A DNA stretch of 34,438 bases. It comes from Candidatus Ventricola gallistercoris (lineage in GTDB: Bacteria > Bacillota > Clostridia > Christensenellales > Aristaeellaceae). The notes beneath the pieces are model-generated. The model ran no database searches. It was not told the DNA's origin and saw nothing but the letters and a program-made list of their open reading frames with translations. Positions 22,052 through 30,907 of the stretch are shown here, in pieces (the stretch's first letter is position 1; each line of letters begins with the position of its first letter). The stretch spans positions 1 through 34,438 of the forward strand of contig DVJV01000184.1 of NCBI GenBank assembly GCA_018716525.1, given 5' to 3'. Made by a program: the position numbers and the translations under genes.

Positions 22052-23852
22052 TCAGGAACAATCGTCCCGGGCGAAGGTGAAGACCGTATCGCGCCTGGGC
22101 GAAGAGCTGGGGCAGTATAAAAAAGACGCACTGCTTTCGCCGATGTTTACGATCCTGTGCGTGATCCTGGAGATTTTGATCCCCTATCTGACGGCGTCGA
22201 TCATCGACAAGGGCATCGCGGTTGGCGATATGGGCCACGTGGCGCGCGTGGGCCTTTTGATGGCAGGCATGGCGCTTTTGGCGATGTTTTTCGGCGTGCG
22301 CGCGGGCGTGCACAGCTCGCGTGCGAGCACGGGCTTTGCCAGCAACCTGCGCCAGGCGATGTTTGAGCGCATTCAGATTTATTCGTTTTCAAACATAGAC
22401 CGGTTTTCCACGGCGAGCCTGGTCACGCGCATGACCACGGACGTGACCAACGTGCAGATGGCCTTTCAGATGACGCTGATGATGTGTACCCGCGCGCCGG
22501 CGACGCTGGCGGTGGCGCTCTTCATGGCGTTTTCGATCAATGCGCGGCTGTCGCTGGTGTTTCTTGTGGTGATGCTGATCCTGCTGGTGACGCTTGTGAT
22601 TCTCGTGCCGCTGGCCATGCGCTACTTCAAGCAGATGTTCAAGAAGTACGATGCGGTGAACAGCGTGGTCAAGGAGAACGTCGACGCGATCCGCGTGGTG
22701 AAGGCGTTCGTGCGCGAGAAGTATGAAAACAGCAAGTTCGTGCAGGCGGTGACGGCGCTGTACAACAACTCCGTGTCCGCCGAGCGGATCATCTCGCTGA
22801 ACATGCCGGTGATGATGCTGTGCGTGTATACGTGCATTCTGCTCATCAGCTGGTTTGGCGCGCAGATGATCGTGGGCAAGACGGGCCTGACCACGGGCGA
22901 ACTGACGAGCCTGCTTTCCTACGTGATGAACATCCTCATGAGCCTGATGATGCTCTCGATGGTGTTTGTCATGATCACCCAGTCCATGGCGGCAGCGCAG
23001 CGCATCGAAGAGGTGCTCAACGAGCAGCCGGAGATCGTCTCCCCGGAAAACGCCGTGATGCAGGTGAAGGACGGCTCCATCGACTTTGACAACGTCAGCT
23101 TTTCCTACAAGCAGCGCAGTGGCAAGCCGGTGCTCTCGGGCATCGACCTGCACATTCATTCGGGCGAGACGATCGGCATCATTGGCGGCACGGGCTCCTC
23201 AAAGTCGAGCCTGGTCAGCCTGATTTCAAGGTTGTATGATGTGACGGAAGGCACCGTCCGCGTGGGCGGCGTGGATGTGCGCAACTACGACGTGGAAGTG
23301 CTGCGCGACGCCGTGTCGGTGGTGCTGCAAAACAACGTGCTCTTCTCGGGCACGATTTACGACAACCTGCGCTGGGGCGACGAGCACGCCACCGACGAGG
23401 AGTGCCAGGAGGCCTGCCGTCTGGCGTGTGCGGATGAATTCATCGAGCGGTTCCCGCAGAAGTATAACACCTACATCGAGCGCGGCGGCACGAACGTGTC
23501 GGGCGGCCAGAAGCAGCGGCTGTGCATTGCGCGCGCGCTGCTCAAGAAGCCGCGCGTGCTCATTCTGGATGACTCCACCAGCGCCGTGGATACCGCGACG
23601 GATGCGAAGATCCGCGCGGCGCTGCGCAAGCACATTCCGGGCACGACGAAGATCATCATCGCGCAGCGCATTTCTTCCGTGGAGGATGCCGACCGCGTGC
23701 TGGTGCTCGACAACGGACGCATCAGCGGGTTTGACACCCCGCAGAACCTGCTGGAGAACAACCCGATCTACCGTGAGGTGCACGACAGCCAGGTCGGCAA
23801 CGGCGGCGGCGACTTTGACCACGCCGCCATGGAAGGAGGTGACCGCGCATGA
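22044..23852 (+). CDS. ABC multidrug exporter half-transporter with degenerate ATP site (YheI/BmrC-like)
   Basis: A 602-residue type IV ABC half-transporter: an N-terminal six-helix domain (about 25-320) and a C-terminal ATPase. Walker A reads GGTGSSKSS (381-389), with serine where the third glycine is usual. The signature VSGGQ (485-489) is intact. Walker B LILDD (506-510) has aspartate in place of the catalytic glutamate, and the switch position has Q541 instead of histidine (IIIAQRISS). These are the marks of the subunit that supplies the degenerate site in heterodimeric exporters such as BmrCD and TM287/288. The start has an AAGGAGG site and overlaps the MarR gene by 8 bp. Its 3' end overlaps the partner gene by 4 bp. 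Likely role: export of drugs or lipophilic compounds. Confidence 0.92.
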   Translation: MNNQEQSSRAKVKTVSRLGEELGQYKKDALLSPMFTILCVILEILIPYLTASIIDKGIAVGDMGHVARVGLLMAGMALLAMFFGVRAGVHSSRASTGFASNLRQAMFERIQIYSFSNIDRFSTASLVTRMTTDVTNVQMAFQMTLMMCTRAPATLAVALFMAFSINARLSLVFLVVMLILLVTLVILVPLAMRYFKQMFKKYDAVNSVVKENVDAIRVVKAFVREKYENSKFVQAVTALYNNSVSAERIISLNMPVMMLCVYTCILLISWFGAQMIVGKTGLTTGELTSLLSYVMNILMSLMMLSMVFVMITQSMAAAQRIEEVLNEQPEIVSPENAVMQVKDGSIDFDNVSFSYKQRSGKPVLSGIDLHIHSGETIGIIGGTGSSKSSLVSLISRLYDVTEGTVRVGGVDVRNYDVEVLRDAVSVVLQNNVLFSGTIYDNLRWGDEHATDEECQEACRLACADEFIERFPQKYNTYIERGGTNVSGGQKQRLCIARALLKKPRVLILDDSTSAVDTATDAKIRAALRKHIPGTTKIIIAQRISSVEDADRVLVLDNGRISGFDTPQNLLENNPIYREVHDSQVGNGGGDFDHAAMEGGDRA

Positions 23853-25750
23853 TGGGCCGCAATCCCAATGCCGGAAAGCCCGGCGCAAAGAACCCGGGGC
23901 GCACGCTCAAGCGGATCTTCGCGGAGATCTTTCAGCGCTACAAGGTGCACTGCCTGGCGGTTGTGATCTGCCTGATGATCAGCGCATTTGCCAACGTGCG
24001 CGGCACGCTGTTTTTGCAGACGCTGATTGACGACTACATCCTGCCGATGACCACGCGGGAAAACCCCGATTTTGGCCCGCTGGCCATCGCGATCGGCGGC
24101 ATTGCGCTGATCTACATCCTGGGCGCGTTTTCATCCTGGTTGTACAACTACCTGATGATCTTTGTCTCTCAGGGCACGCTCAAAAACCTGCGTATCAAGC
24201 TGTTTGAAAAGATGGAGCGCCTGCCCATCCGCTACTTTGACACGCACAAGCATGGCGACGTGATGAGCGTGTACACCAACGACATCGACACCATGCGCCA
24301 GATGATCTCCCAGTCGATGCCGCAGCTCATCTCCAGCGTGATCACGATTGCCAGCATCATCACATCGATGGTCATCCTCAATGTGCCGCTGATGATCATC
24401 ACATTGATGATGGTGGCCATCACCCTGCGCATTTCGGTGCACAAGATTCAAAACGCGGGCCGCTTCTTCGTCAAGCAGCAGATGGACCTGGGCAAGGTCA
24501 ACGCCTTCATCGAGGAGATGATGGACGGCCAGAAGGTCGTCAAGGTCTTCTGCCACGAGCGCAAGAACATCGAGGACTTCAACGCCCTCAACGACGAGCT
24601 GCGCGACAGCGCCTTCAACGCCAACCGCATTGCCAACACCATCATGCCCATGACCATGGCGATGGGCAACCTGAGCTATGTGATCTGCGCGGTGGTGGGC
24701 GGCTTGCTGGCCACCCAGGGCTATCTGGGGCTGACCATCGGCACGCTGGTGTCGTTTTTGACGCTGAACAAGAGCTTCAACCAGCCGATCAACCAGGTAT
24801 CCCAGCAGTCAAACTCCATCATCATGGCGCTGGCCGGCGCGGAGCGCGTGTTCACCCTGCTGGATGAAGAGCCCGAGGTTGACGACGGCTATGTGACGCT
24901 CGTCAACGTGCGCCGCCAGCCGGATGGCACGTTCACTGAGTGCAAGGAGTGCACGCATCTGTGGGCGTGGAAGCATCCGCACCGGGATACGGGCGAGGTC
25001 GAGTATGTGGAGCTCAAGGGCGACATCGTGATGGATCACGTGGACTTTGGCTACACGGACGAGAAGATCGTGCTGCACGACATCAACCTCTATGCGACGC
25101 CGGGCCAGAAGATCGCGTTTGTCGGCTCCACGGGCGCGGGCAAGACGACGATCACCAACCTGATCAACCGCTTCTACGACATTCAGGATGGCAAGATCCG
25201 CTACGACGGCATCAACATCAACAAAATCTGCAAGGACGACCTGCGCCGCTCGCTGGGCATCGTGCTGCAGGATACGCACCTGTTCACCGGCACGGTCATG
25301 GACAACATCCGCTACGGCCGCCTCGACGCCACCGACGAGGCGTGCATCGAGGCCGCCAAGCTGGCCAATGCCGACGGCTTCATCACCCGCCTGCCGGATG
25401 GATACAACACCATGATCACCGGCGACGGCGGCAACCTCTCGCAGGGCCAGCGCCAGCTGCTGGCCATTGCCCGCGCGGCGGTGGCCGATCCGCCCGTGCT
25501 GATTCTCGACGAGGCGACGTCCTCCATCGATACCCGCACCGAATCGCTGGTGCAGGCCGGCATGGATTCGCTGATGAAGGGCCGCACGACGTTTGTCATC
25601 GCGCACAGGCTCTCCACCGTCAAGAACAGCGACTGCATCATGGTTCTGGAGCAGGGCCGCATCATCGAGCGCGGCACGCACGACGAGCTGCTCGAGCAGC
25701 ACGGCAAGTACTACCAGCTCTACACGGGCGATTTCTCCGACAACAACTGA
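23849..25750 (+). CDS. ABC multidrug exporter half-transporter, catalytic partner (YheH/BmrD-like)
   Basis: A 633-residue half-transporter that pairs with the preceding one. The transmembrane domain spans about residues 30-335. The ATPase has canonical Walker A GSTGAGKT (426-433), Walker B LILDEATSS with catalytic E555 and switch H586, but a non-canonical signature LSQGQ (530-534). This complements the partner: the consensus ATP site is built from this Walker A/B and the partner's VSGGQ. A stretch of about 45 residues between the domains (345-390) is longer than usual and contains C365, C368, H370, H376 and H378 (CKECTH...KHPH). I believe such an insert occurs in Clostridial YheH-like proteins. 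The start ATGA overlaps the previous stop, after an AAGGAGGTGA ribosome site. Confidence 0.92.
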   Translation: MMGRNPNAGKPGAKNPGRTLKRIFAEIFQRYKVHCLAVVICLMISAFANVRGTLFLQTLIDDYILPMTTRENPDFGPLAIAIGGIALIYILGAFSSWLYNYLMIFVSQGTLKNLRIKLFEKMERLPIRYFDTHKHGDVMSVYTNDIDTMRQMISQSMPQLISSVITIASIITSMVILNVPLMIITLMMVAITLRISVHKIQNAGRFFVKQQMDLGKVNAFIEEMMDGQKVVKVFCHERKNIEDFNALNDELRDSAFNANRIANTIMPMTMAMGNLSYVICAVVGGLLATQGYLGLTIGTLVSFLTLNKSFNQPINQVSQQSNSIIMALAGAERVFTLLDEEPEVDDGYVTLVNVRRQPDGTFTECKECTHLWAWKHPHRDTGEVEYVELKGDIVMDHVDFGYTDEKIVLHDINLYATPGQKIAFVGSTGAGKTTITNLINRFYDIQDGKIRYDGININKICKDDLRRSLGIVLQDTHLFTGTVMDNIRYGRLDATDEACIEAAKLANADGFITRLPDGYNTMITGDGGNLSQGQRQLLAIARAAVADPPVLILDEATSSIDTRTESLVQAGMDSLMKGRTTFVIAHRLSTVKNSDCIMVLEQGRIIERGTHDELLEQHGKYYQLYTGDFSDNN

Positions 25751-25780
25751 CGCATCCCCTTCCCCGCCTTGCGGCGGGAA

Positions 25781-25975
25781 AACAAAAAACCTCTTTGGGC
25801 GGTTTGGAGGGCCGCAGCCCTCCAAATGCCATCCGAATCCGGCGACATGTGCGGCGGATTCGGGCCTTGCATAGCAAGGCTTCCTTACGCTGTTTCCCGC
25901 CCGGGAGGTCTGAAAGACCGAGAGGGAAACAGCGCAATCTTCGAAAAAGGACGCCACAGGCGAACTTTTTCGACA
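25781..25975 (+). repeat. Dispersed hairpin repeat, copy C (near complete)
   Basis: About 195 bp between the convergent exporter and recA genes. From left: AACAAAAAACCTCTTTGGG (left end slightly degraded), hairpin TTTGGAGGGC/GCCCTCCAAA, hairpin GAATCCG/CGGATTC, hairpin GCCTTGC/GCAAGGC with ATA loop, a long arm pair GCTGTTTCCC/GGGAAACAGC with apical GGTCT/AGACC, then CGAAAAAGG/ACTTTTTCG, ending in TTTTTCGACA. It is flanked by CCCGCC/GGCGGG on the left (25763-25778 region) and by a 16-bp hairpin on the right. Confidence 0.88.
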
Positions 25976-25981
25976 CGTAGC

Positions 25982-26020
25982 AGCGCGGCGCTTTCCGCAA
26001 TGATCGGAAAGCGCCGCGCT
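25982..26020 (-). terminator. 16-bp hairpin downstream of recA
   Basis: Bases 25982-25997 pair perfectly with 26005-26020 around a 7-base loop CAATGAT. It lies 17 bases after the recA stop on the minus strand. The expected T-run is absent because repeat copy C begins 6 bases further on, so termination efficiency is uncertain. Confidence 0.6.
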
Positions 26021-26036
26021 TGCGTATGCGGGATTC

Positions 26037-27164
<1,128 letters not shown>

Positions 27165-27207
27165 GCTCGTTCCTTTCCGGGGAAATCCCCCACGCCCTTT
27201 GAGTAAC

Positions 27208-27238
27208 TTATCCACATTTGCGAAGAAATTGTGGATAA
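27208..27238. promoter_or_regulatory. Inverted pair of perfect DnaA boxes between cinA and recA
   Basis: TTATCCACA (27208-27216) and its exact reverse complement TGTGGATAA (27230-27238), separated by 13 bases. Both match the strict DnaA consensus, better than most boxes in the two clusters near dnaN-recF. The arms could also form a 9-bp RNA hairpin in the recA leader. Binding by DnaA, hairpin formation, or both are possible. Confidence 0.65.
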
Positions 27239-27250
27239 CCTGATCCCGAT

Positions 27251-28498
27251 TTACCGTGATGCCAGCGCCGAGCGCCGGATCATGTGCAGCGCCCGCAGCG
27301 CGCTCAGCTCACGGATGCGCGCGCGGCTGCCGCCCAGCGTCAGCCTGCAAACCTGCACGCCGCGCGCATCGGCGCACGCCACATACACCAGCCCCACCGG
27401 CTTTTCCTTCGTGCCGCCCGACGGCCCGGCAATGCCCGTCGTCGCCACGGCGATGTCTGCGCCGCTGGCTTCGCGCAACCCCTGCGCCATCTCGCGCGCC
27501 GTCTGCTCGCTCACCGCGCCACAGGCTTCAAGCGTCTCGGGCTTCACGCCGCAGTAGCGCACCTTCGCCTCGTTGGCGTAGGTCACATGCGCTTCCTTGA
27601 GCGATGCGGAAATGCCCGGGTAATCCACCAGCTTGGCCGCCACCAGACCGCCCGTGCAGCTCTCCGCCGTGGCCACGGTCAGCCCGCGCTCCACCAGCAT
27701 CTGCCCGATGATCTCCTGGGGCGTTTCCTCGCTGCGCTCCGTCACCGCGTACACGGCATCGCCCAGCACGCCGCACAGCGCCGTGACCACCGGCTGAACG
27801 CGCGCGAGCGCTTCGGTTTCGGTCTGGCCGCGCGCCGTCACGCGGAGCTGGCACTCGCCCGTCTGGCAGTAGGGCGCCACGGTGACGCCGTCCGAAGCGT
27901 CGATCCACGAGGCGCACATCTGCGCGACCTGCGATTCGCCCAGACCGTAGATGCGCACATACCGGGAGGCGATGCACCCGCCGGTTTGCGCGGCCAGGCG
28001 GCCGTACACCTGCTTGTCAAACATGTCGGCCATCTCGGTGGGCGGCCCCGGCAGCTGCACGACGATCCTGCCCTCGTGGCAGATCATGCAGCCCGGCGCG
28101 GTGCCGCATTCGTTAGGCAGGATGGTGGCGCCCTGCGCGAACATGGCCTGCTTGCGGTTGTTGAGCGTGCAGGTGCGGCCGGTGCGCGCAAAGTAGGCGT
28201 CGATCGCCGCCCAGCTCGCCTCGTCAAACGCCATCGGCAGGCCGAACAGCTCCGCGACGATCTCCTTGGACAGGTCGTCCTGCGTGGGGCCCAGCCCGCC
28301 GGTGGTGATCACCACGTCGCTGCGCGAGAGCGCCAGCGTCAGCGCCTCGCGCATGCGCTGCGGGTTATCGCCCACCACCTGGTGGTGGTAGACCGATATG
28401 CCCAGGCTCTGCAAGCGGCGCGAGAGATACTGCGCGTCGCCGTTGGCGATCTGCCCCATCAAAAGCTCCGTGCCAATGGCCACGATTTCTGCGATCAT
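27251..28498 (-). CDS. cinA: CinA family competence/damage-inducible protein (nicotinamide-nucleotide amidase domain)
   Basis: A 415-residue two-domain protein. The N-terminal MoaB/molybdopterin-binding-like domain ([57 protein letters not shown]) is followed by the CinA C-terminal amidase domain ([64 protein letters not shown]). The latter domain deamidates NMN to nicotinate mononucleotide in characterised members. The ATG at 28498 gives the family N-terminus; the open frame extends 14 codons upstream into pgsA. It starts one base after the pgsA stop and precedes recA, a linkage also known from Streptococcus and Bacillus. Confidence 0.95.
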   Translation of the reverse strand: MIAEIVAIGTELLMGQIANGDAQYLSRRLQSLGISVYHHQVVGDNPQRMREALTLALSRSDVVITTGGLGPTQDDLSKEIVAELFGLPMAFDEASWAAIDAYFARTGRTCTLNNRKQAMFAQGATILPNECGTAPGCMICHEGRIVVQLPGPPTEMADMFDKQVYGRLAAQTGGCIASRYVRIYGLGESQVAQMCASWIDASDGVTVAPYCQTGECQLRVTARGQTETEALARVQPVVTALCGVLGDAVYAVTERSEETPQEIIGQMLVERGLTVATAESCTGGLVAAKLVDYPGISASLKEAHVTYANEAKVRYCGVKPETLEACGAVSEQTAREMAQGLREASGADIAVATTGIAGPSGGTKEKPVGLVYVACADARGVQVCRLTLGGSRARIRELSALRALHMIRRSALASR

Positions 28499-28499
28499 A

Positions 28500-29078
28500 T
28501 CACCTGGCGCCTCCCAACACGCTGCGGTTCTGCCAGACATATTCGCCCATCGAATAGAGCGTCATCACGGCCGTCGCAAACGTGAGCAATCCCGCGATGT
28601 ATCCGCCGGATACAAGCGTGAGCAGCATGGCCAGGATCATCTGGAGCACCGTCTTGATCTTGCCGCTCATGCCCGCGGCGATCACGTGGCCCTGCTCCAC
28701 CGCGCAAAGCCGCAGGCCGGAGACCACGAACTCCCGCGCGATGAACACGATGCACGCCACCACGTTGAGCCTGCCCATCGCGGCGAGCATGATGAACGCC
28801 GTGTGCGTGAGCAGTTTATCGGCAATGGGGTCCATGAATTTGCCGAAGTTGGTGATCAGGTGCCGCTTGCGCGCGATTTTGCCGTCAAACAGGTCGGTCA
28901 GCGAGGCGGCGGCGAACACCGCCAGCGCCAGCACGGACAGCAGCTTGCTGTTTTGCGAGAACCACAGCAAAACCAGATACAGGGGCACCAGCGCCACGCG
29001 CAAGAGCGTCAGCCTGTTGGGCAGGTTCAGGCTCATGAATGCGCGGATGAGCCCATCGAGCGGATGTTTCCTGTTCAT
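28500..29078 (-). CDS. pgsA: CDP-diacylglycerol-glycerol-3-phosphate 3-phosphatidyltransferase
   Basis: The membrane enzyme that makes phosphatidylglycerol-phosphate from CDP-diacylglycerol, 192 residues with several transmembrane helices. The CDP-alcohol phosphotransferase motif DGxxAR-x8-GxxxDxxxD is complete (DGKIARKRHLITNFGKFMDPIAD). The N-terminus has NLPNRLTLLRVALVPLYLVLLW, and AREFVVSGLRLCAVEQGHVIAA is also typical of PgsA. A start at the internal MSLNLPNRLT methionine (29036) is a reasonable alternative, since many homologues begin there. The gene overlaps rimO by 4 bp upstream and ends one base before cinA, so rimO-pgsA-cinA-recA form one tight transcription unit. Confidence 0.93.
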   Translation of the reverse strand: MNRKHPLDGLIRAFMSLNLPNRLTLLRVALVPLYLVLLWFSQNSKLLSVLALAVFAAASLTDLFDGKIARKRHLITNFGKFMDPIADKLLTHTAFIMLAAMGRLNVVACIVFIAREFVVSGLRLCAVEQGHVIAAGMSGKIKTVLQMILAMLLTLVSGGYIAGLLTFATAVMTLYSMGEYVWQNRSVLGGAR

Positions 29079-30385
29079 ATGCGCTCCCCCATCAGGTCAT
29101 AGGTCCGTGCGCCGGTGATGCGCACGTTTACGAATGTGCCGGTTTCGCACGGGGTGTCCGAGTGGAAATAGATGTTGCCATCCGTCTCCGGCGCTTCAAA
29201 CTCGCTGCGGCCCACGTAGCGGTCGCCGCGCTTTCTTTCCACCAGCACGCGGCAGGTGCTGCCCACGCGCGCTTTGTTGCATTTGAGCGAAATGCCGTGC
29301 TGAAGCGTCATCAGCGCGTCATAGCGCGCCTGCTTGATTTCCTCGGGAATCTGCCCGGGCATCTTCTCGGCGCGCGTGCCCTCCTCCGGGGAGAACATGA
29401 ACGCGCCCATGCGGCCGAACTTCGTCTCGCGCACGAAATCCATCAGCTCGTCAAAATCCTCGTCCGTCTCGCCCGGGAAGCCGACCATCAGCGTCGTGCG
29501 CAGCATCATGCCGCGCTCGCGGAACATGCGGCACACCTTGCGGATATGCTCGGAGGTATCCCGGCGGTTCATATCCTTGAGGATGTGCTGGCTGATGTGC
29601 TGCATGGGCAGATCCAGGTATTTGCACACGTTGTCGTGCCGGGCGATGACATCCAGCAGCCGCTCATCCACCCGCTCAGGGTAGCAATACAGCGTGCGCA
29701 GCCACGAGACGCCCTCGATCCCGGCGATCTCCTCGATCAGCTCGGGCAGGCGGCTTTCCTTGCCGCCGTCGCTGCCGTAGCGCGTGTTATCCTGCGCGAT
29801 GAGCGTAAACTCCCGCACGCCCTTTTCGGCCAGCGTGCGCACCTCCGAGAGGATGTCCTCCTTCGGACGGCTGCGGTAGCGGCCGCGGATGAGCGGAATG
29901 GCGCAGTAGGAGCACCAGTTGTCGCACCCCTCGCCGATGCGCACATAGGCGCTGTAGCGCGGGGTGGTCAGCACGCGGCCGTATTCAAAGAACGTGCCGT
30001 CGTCGCCGGTATACACGGGCCGCGCGCCGGCGCCGGCCTCCTCGATCGCCTGGCAGAGCTTCTGATACTCGTTCACGCCCATGATGGCATCCACCTCGGG
30101 CATCTCCTCGCGGATAGCCTCCGGGTAGCGCTGGGCAAAGCAGCCGGTGGCCACCAGCAGGCGGCACTTGCCGCTTTTTTTGTACTCGGCCATTTCAAAC
30201 AGGGTGGAGATGGCCTCTTCCTTGGCGGACTGGATGAAGCCGCATGTGTTGACGATGATGACCTCGGCCTTCGCCGGATCGGAGACAATCTTGTAGCCGT
30301 TTGCCCTGAGCACGCCGAGCATCTGCTCGGAATCAATGCGGTTTTTGCTGCATCCCAGGGAGATGAGCCCAACAGTTGTAGCCAA
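29075..30385 (-). CDS. rimO: Ribosomal protein S12 methylthiotransferase RimO
   Basis: A radical SAM enzyme that adds a methylthio group to an aspartate of ribosomal protein S12. The N-terminal UPF0004 domain has three cluster cysteines (GLISLGCSKN, VNTCGF, ATGCFAQRYP; residues about 12, 48 and 82). The radical SAM motif CxxxCxxC is CDNWCSYC (about 154-161) followed by AIPLIRGRYRSR, and the C-terminal TRAM-like region is present. The N-terminus ISLGCSKN and the FSPEEGT motif separate RimO from MiaB. The start is a TTG: one at 30391 is too close to AAAAGGAG, whereas the in-frame TTG at 30385 has 7-base spacing and is preferred. Two tandem promoters lie upstream. Confidence 0.93.
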   Translation of the reverse strand: MATTVGLISLGCSKNRIDSEQMLGVLRANGYKIVSDPAKAEVIIVNTCGFIQSAKEEAISTLFEMAEYKKSGKCRLLVATGCFAQRYPEAIREEMPEVDAIMGVNEYQKLCQAIEEAGAGARPVYTGDDGTFFEYGRVLTTPRYSAYVRIGEGCDNWCSYCAIPLIRGRYRSRPKEDILSEVRTLAEKGVREFTLIAQDNTRYGSDGGKESRLPELIEEIAGIEGVSWLRTLYCYPERVDERLLDVIARHDNVCKYLDLPMQHISQHILKDMNRRDTSEHIRKVCRMFRERGMMLRTTLMVGFPGETDEDFDELMDFVRETKFGRMGAFMFSPEEGTRAEKMPGQIPEEIKQARYDALMTLQHGISLKCNKARVGSTCRVLVERKRGDRYVGRSEFEAPETDGNIYFHSDTPCETGTFVNVRITGARTYDLMGERI

Positions 30386-30468
30386 TTTCAAGCTCCTTTT
30401 GGTCTGCCGCGCACGGGGGCCCGCGCGGCCCCAAAGCGGCGGTATATTTCAGATATTCATACGAATGC

Positions 30469-30497
30469 ATTGTACCATGCCCACCCGTCAAATACAA
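30469..30497 (-). promoter_or_regulatory. rimO proximal promoter P1
   Basis: On the minus strand: TTGTAT (30492-30497), 17 bases, TACAAT (30469-30474). It closely resembles P2 in sequence, sharing the TTCTTGTATTT block. The leader to rimO is about 75 nt. Confidence 0.7.
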
Positions 30498-30531
30498 GAA
30501 AGTCGGGAGCAATTGCCGACTGGTCCATTTG

Positions 30532-30559
30532 ATTATACCACATCCGCACCAAAATACAA
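30532..30559 (-). promoter_or_regulatory. rimO distal promoter P2
   Basis: On the minus strand: TTGTAT (30554-30559), 16 bases, TATAAT (30532-30537), preceded by the same TTCTTGTATTT block as P1, 62 bp away. The 522-bp gap 30386-30907 holds these promoters, a terminator and repeat copy D. Confidence 0.72.
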
Positions 30560-30597
30560 GAACATTTGTTCCTGTTTTTTGGCCGTGCCATGCTCCC

Positions 30598-30632
30598 AAA
30601 AAAGCCGCCTTCCCTTGAGCGGGGAGGCGGCT
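30598..30632 (-). terminator. Terminator downstream of the acidic hypothetical gene
   Basis: On the minus strand a 12-bp stem (30621-30632 with 30603-30614, one G-T pair) around a 6-base loop, followed by T6 (30598-30603). It ends transcription from the 31759 gene, after repeat copy D, and insulates rimO. Confidence 0.9.
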
Positions 30633-30842
30633 CAGGCTGTCAAAAAACCTCTTTGGGTGGTTTGGAGGGCCGTAGCCCTCCAAATGCAATCCGAATCCGG
30701 CGACATGTGCGGCGGATTCGCAAGCTTGCGCAGCAAGGTTTCCTTGCGCCGTTTCCCGCCCGGGAGCCCCATGGGGGGGCGAGAGAAAAACGGCGTAAAT
30801 CTCGGAAAAGGACGCCGTAGGCGGACTTTTTCGACACGCTGA
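30632..30842 (+). repeat. Dispersed hairpin repeat, copy D (complete, 211 bp)
   Basis: The most complete copy. The left end is TCAGGCTGTCAAAAAACC and the right end, read inverted, is TCAGCGTGTCGAAAAAG, so the termini form an imperfect 16-bp inverted repeat. Inside are the same hairpins as in copy C, but with changed stem sequences that keep pairing: GCGCCGTTTC with AAACGGCG here, against GCTGTTTC with GAAACAGC in copy C. The copy lies between the stop of the acidic hypothetical gene and that gene's terminator. A further hairpin, ACGGATGCC/GGCATCCGT (30842-30862), abuts its right end. Confidence 0.9.
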
Positions 30843-30907
30843 CGGATGCCGCAGGCATCCGTTTCCGGGATTGACGGTATTGCCCTGAAGGCCCTCCGGG
30901 CCGCGCT

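Noticed and set aside
27165-27250. LexA (SOS) box before recA
   Set aside because: No GAAC-N4-GTTC-like site is visible; the only strong motifs are the two DnaA boxes.
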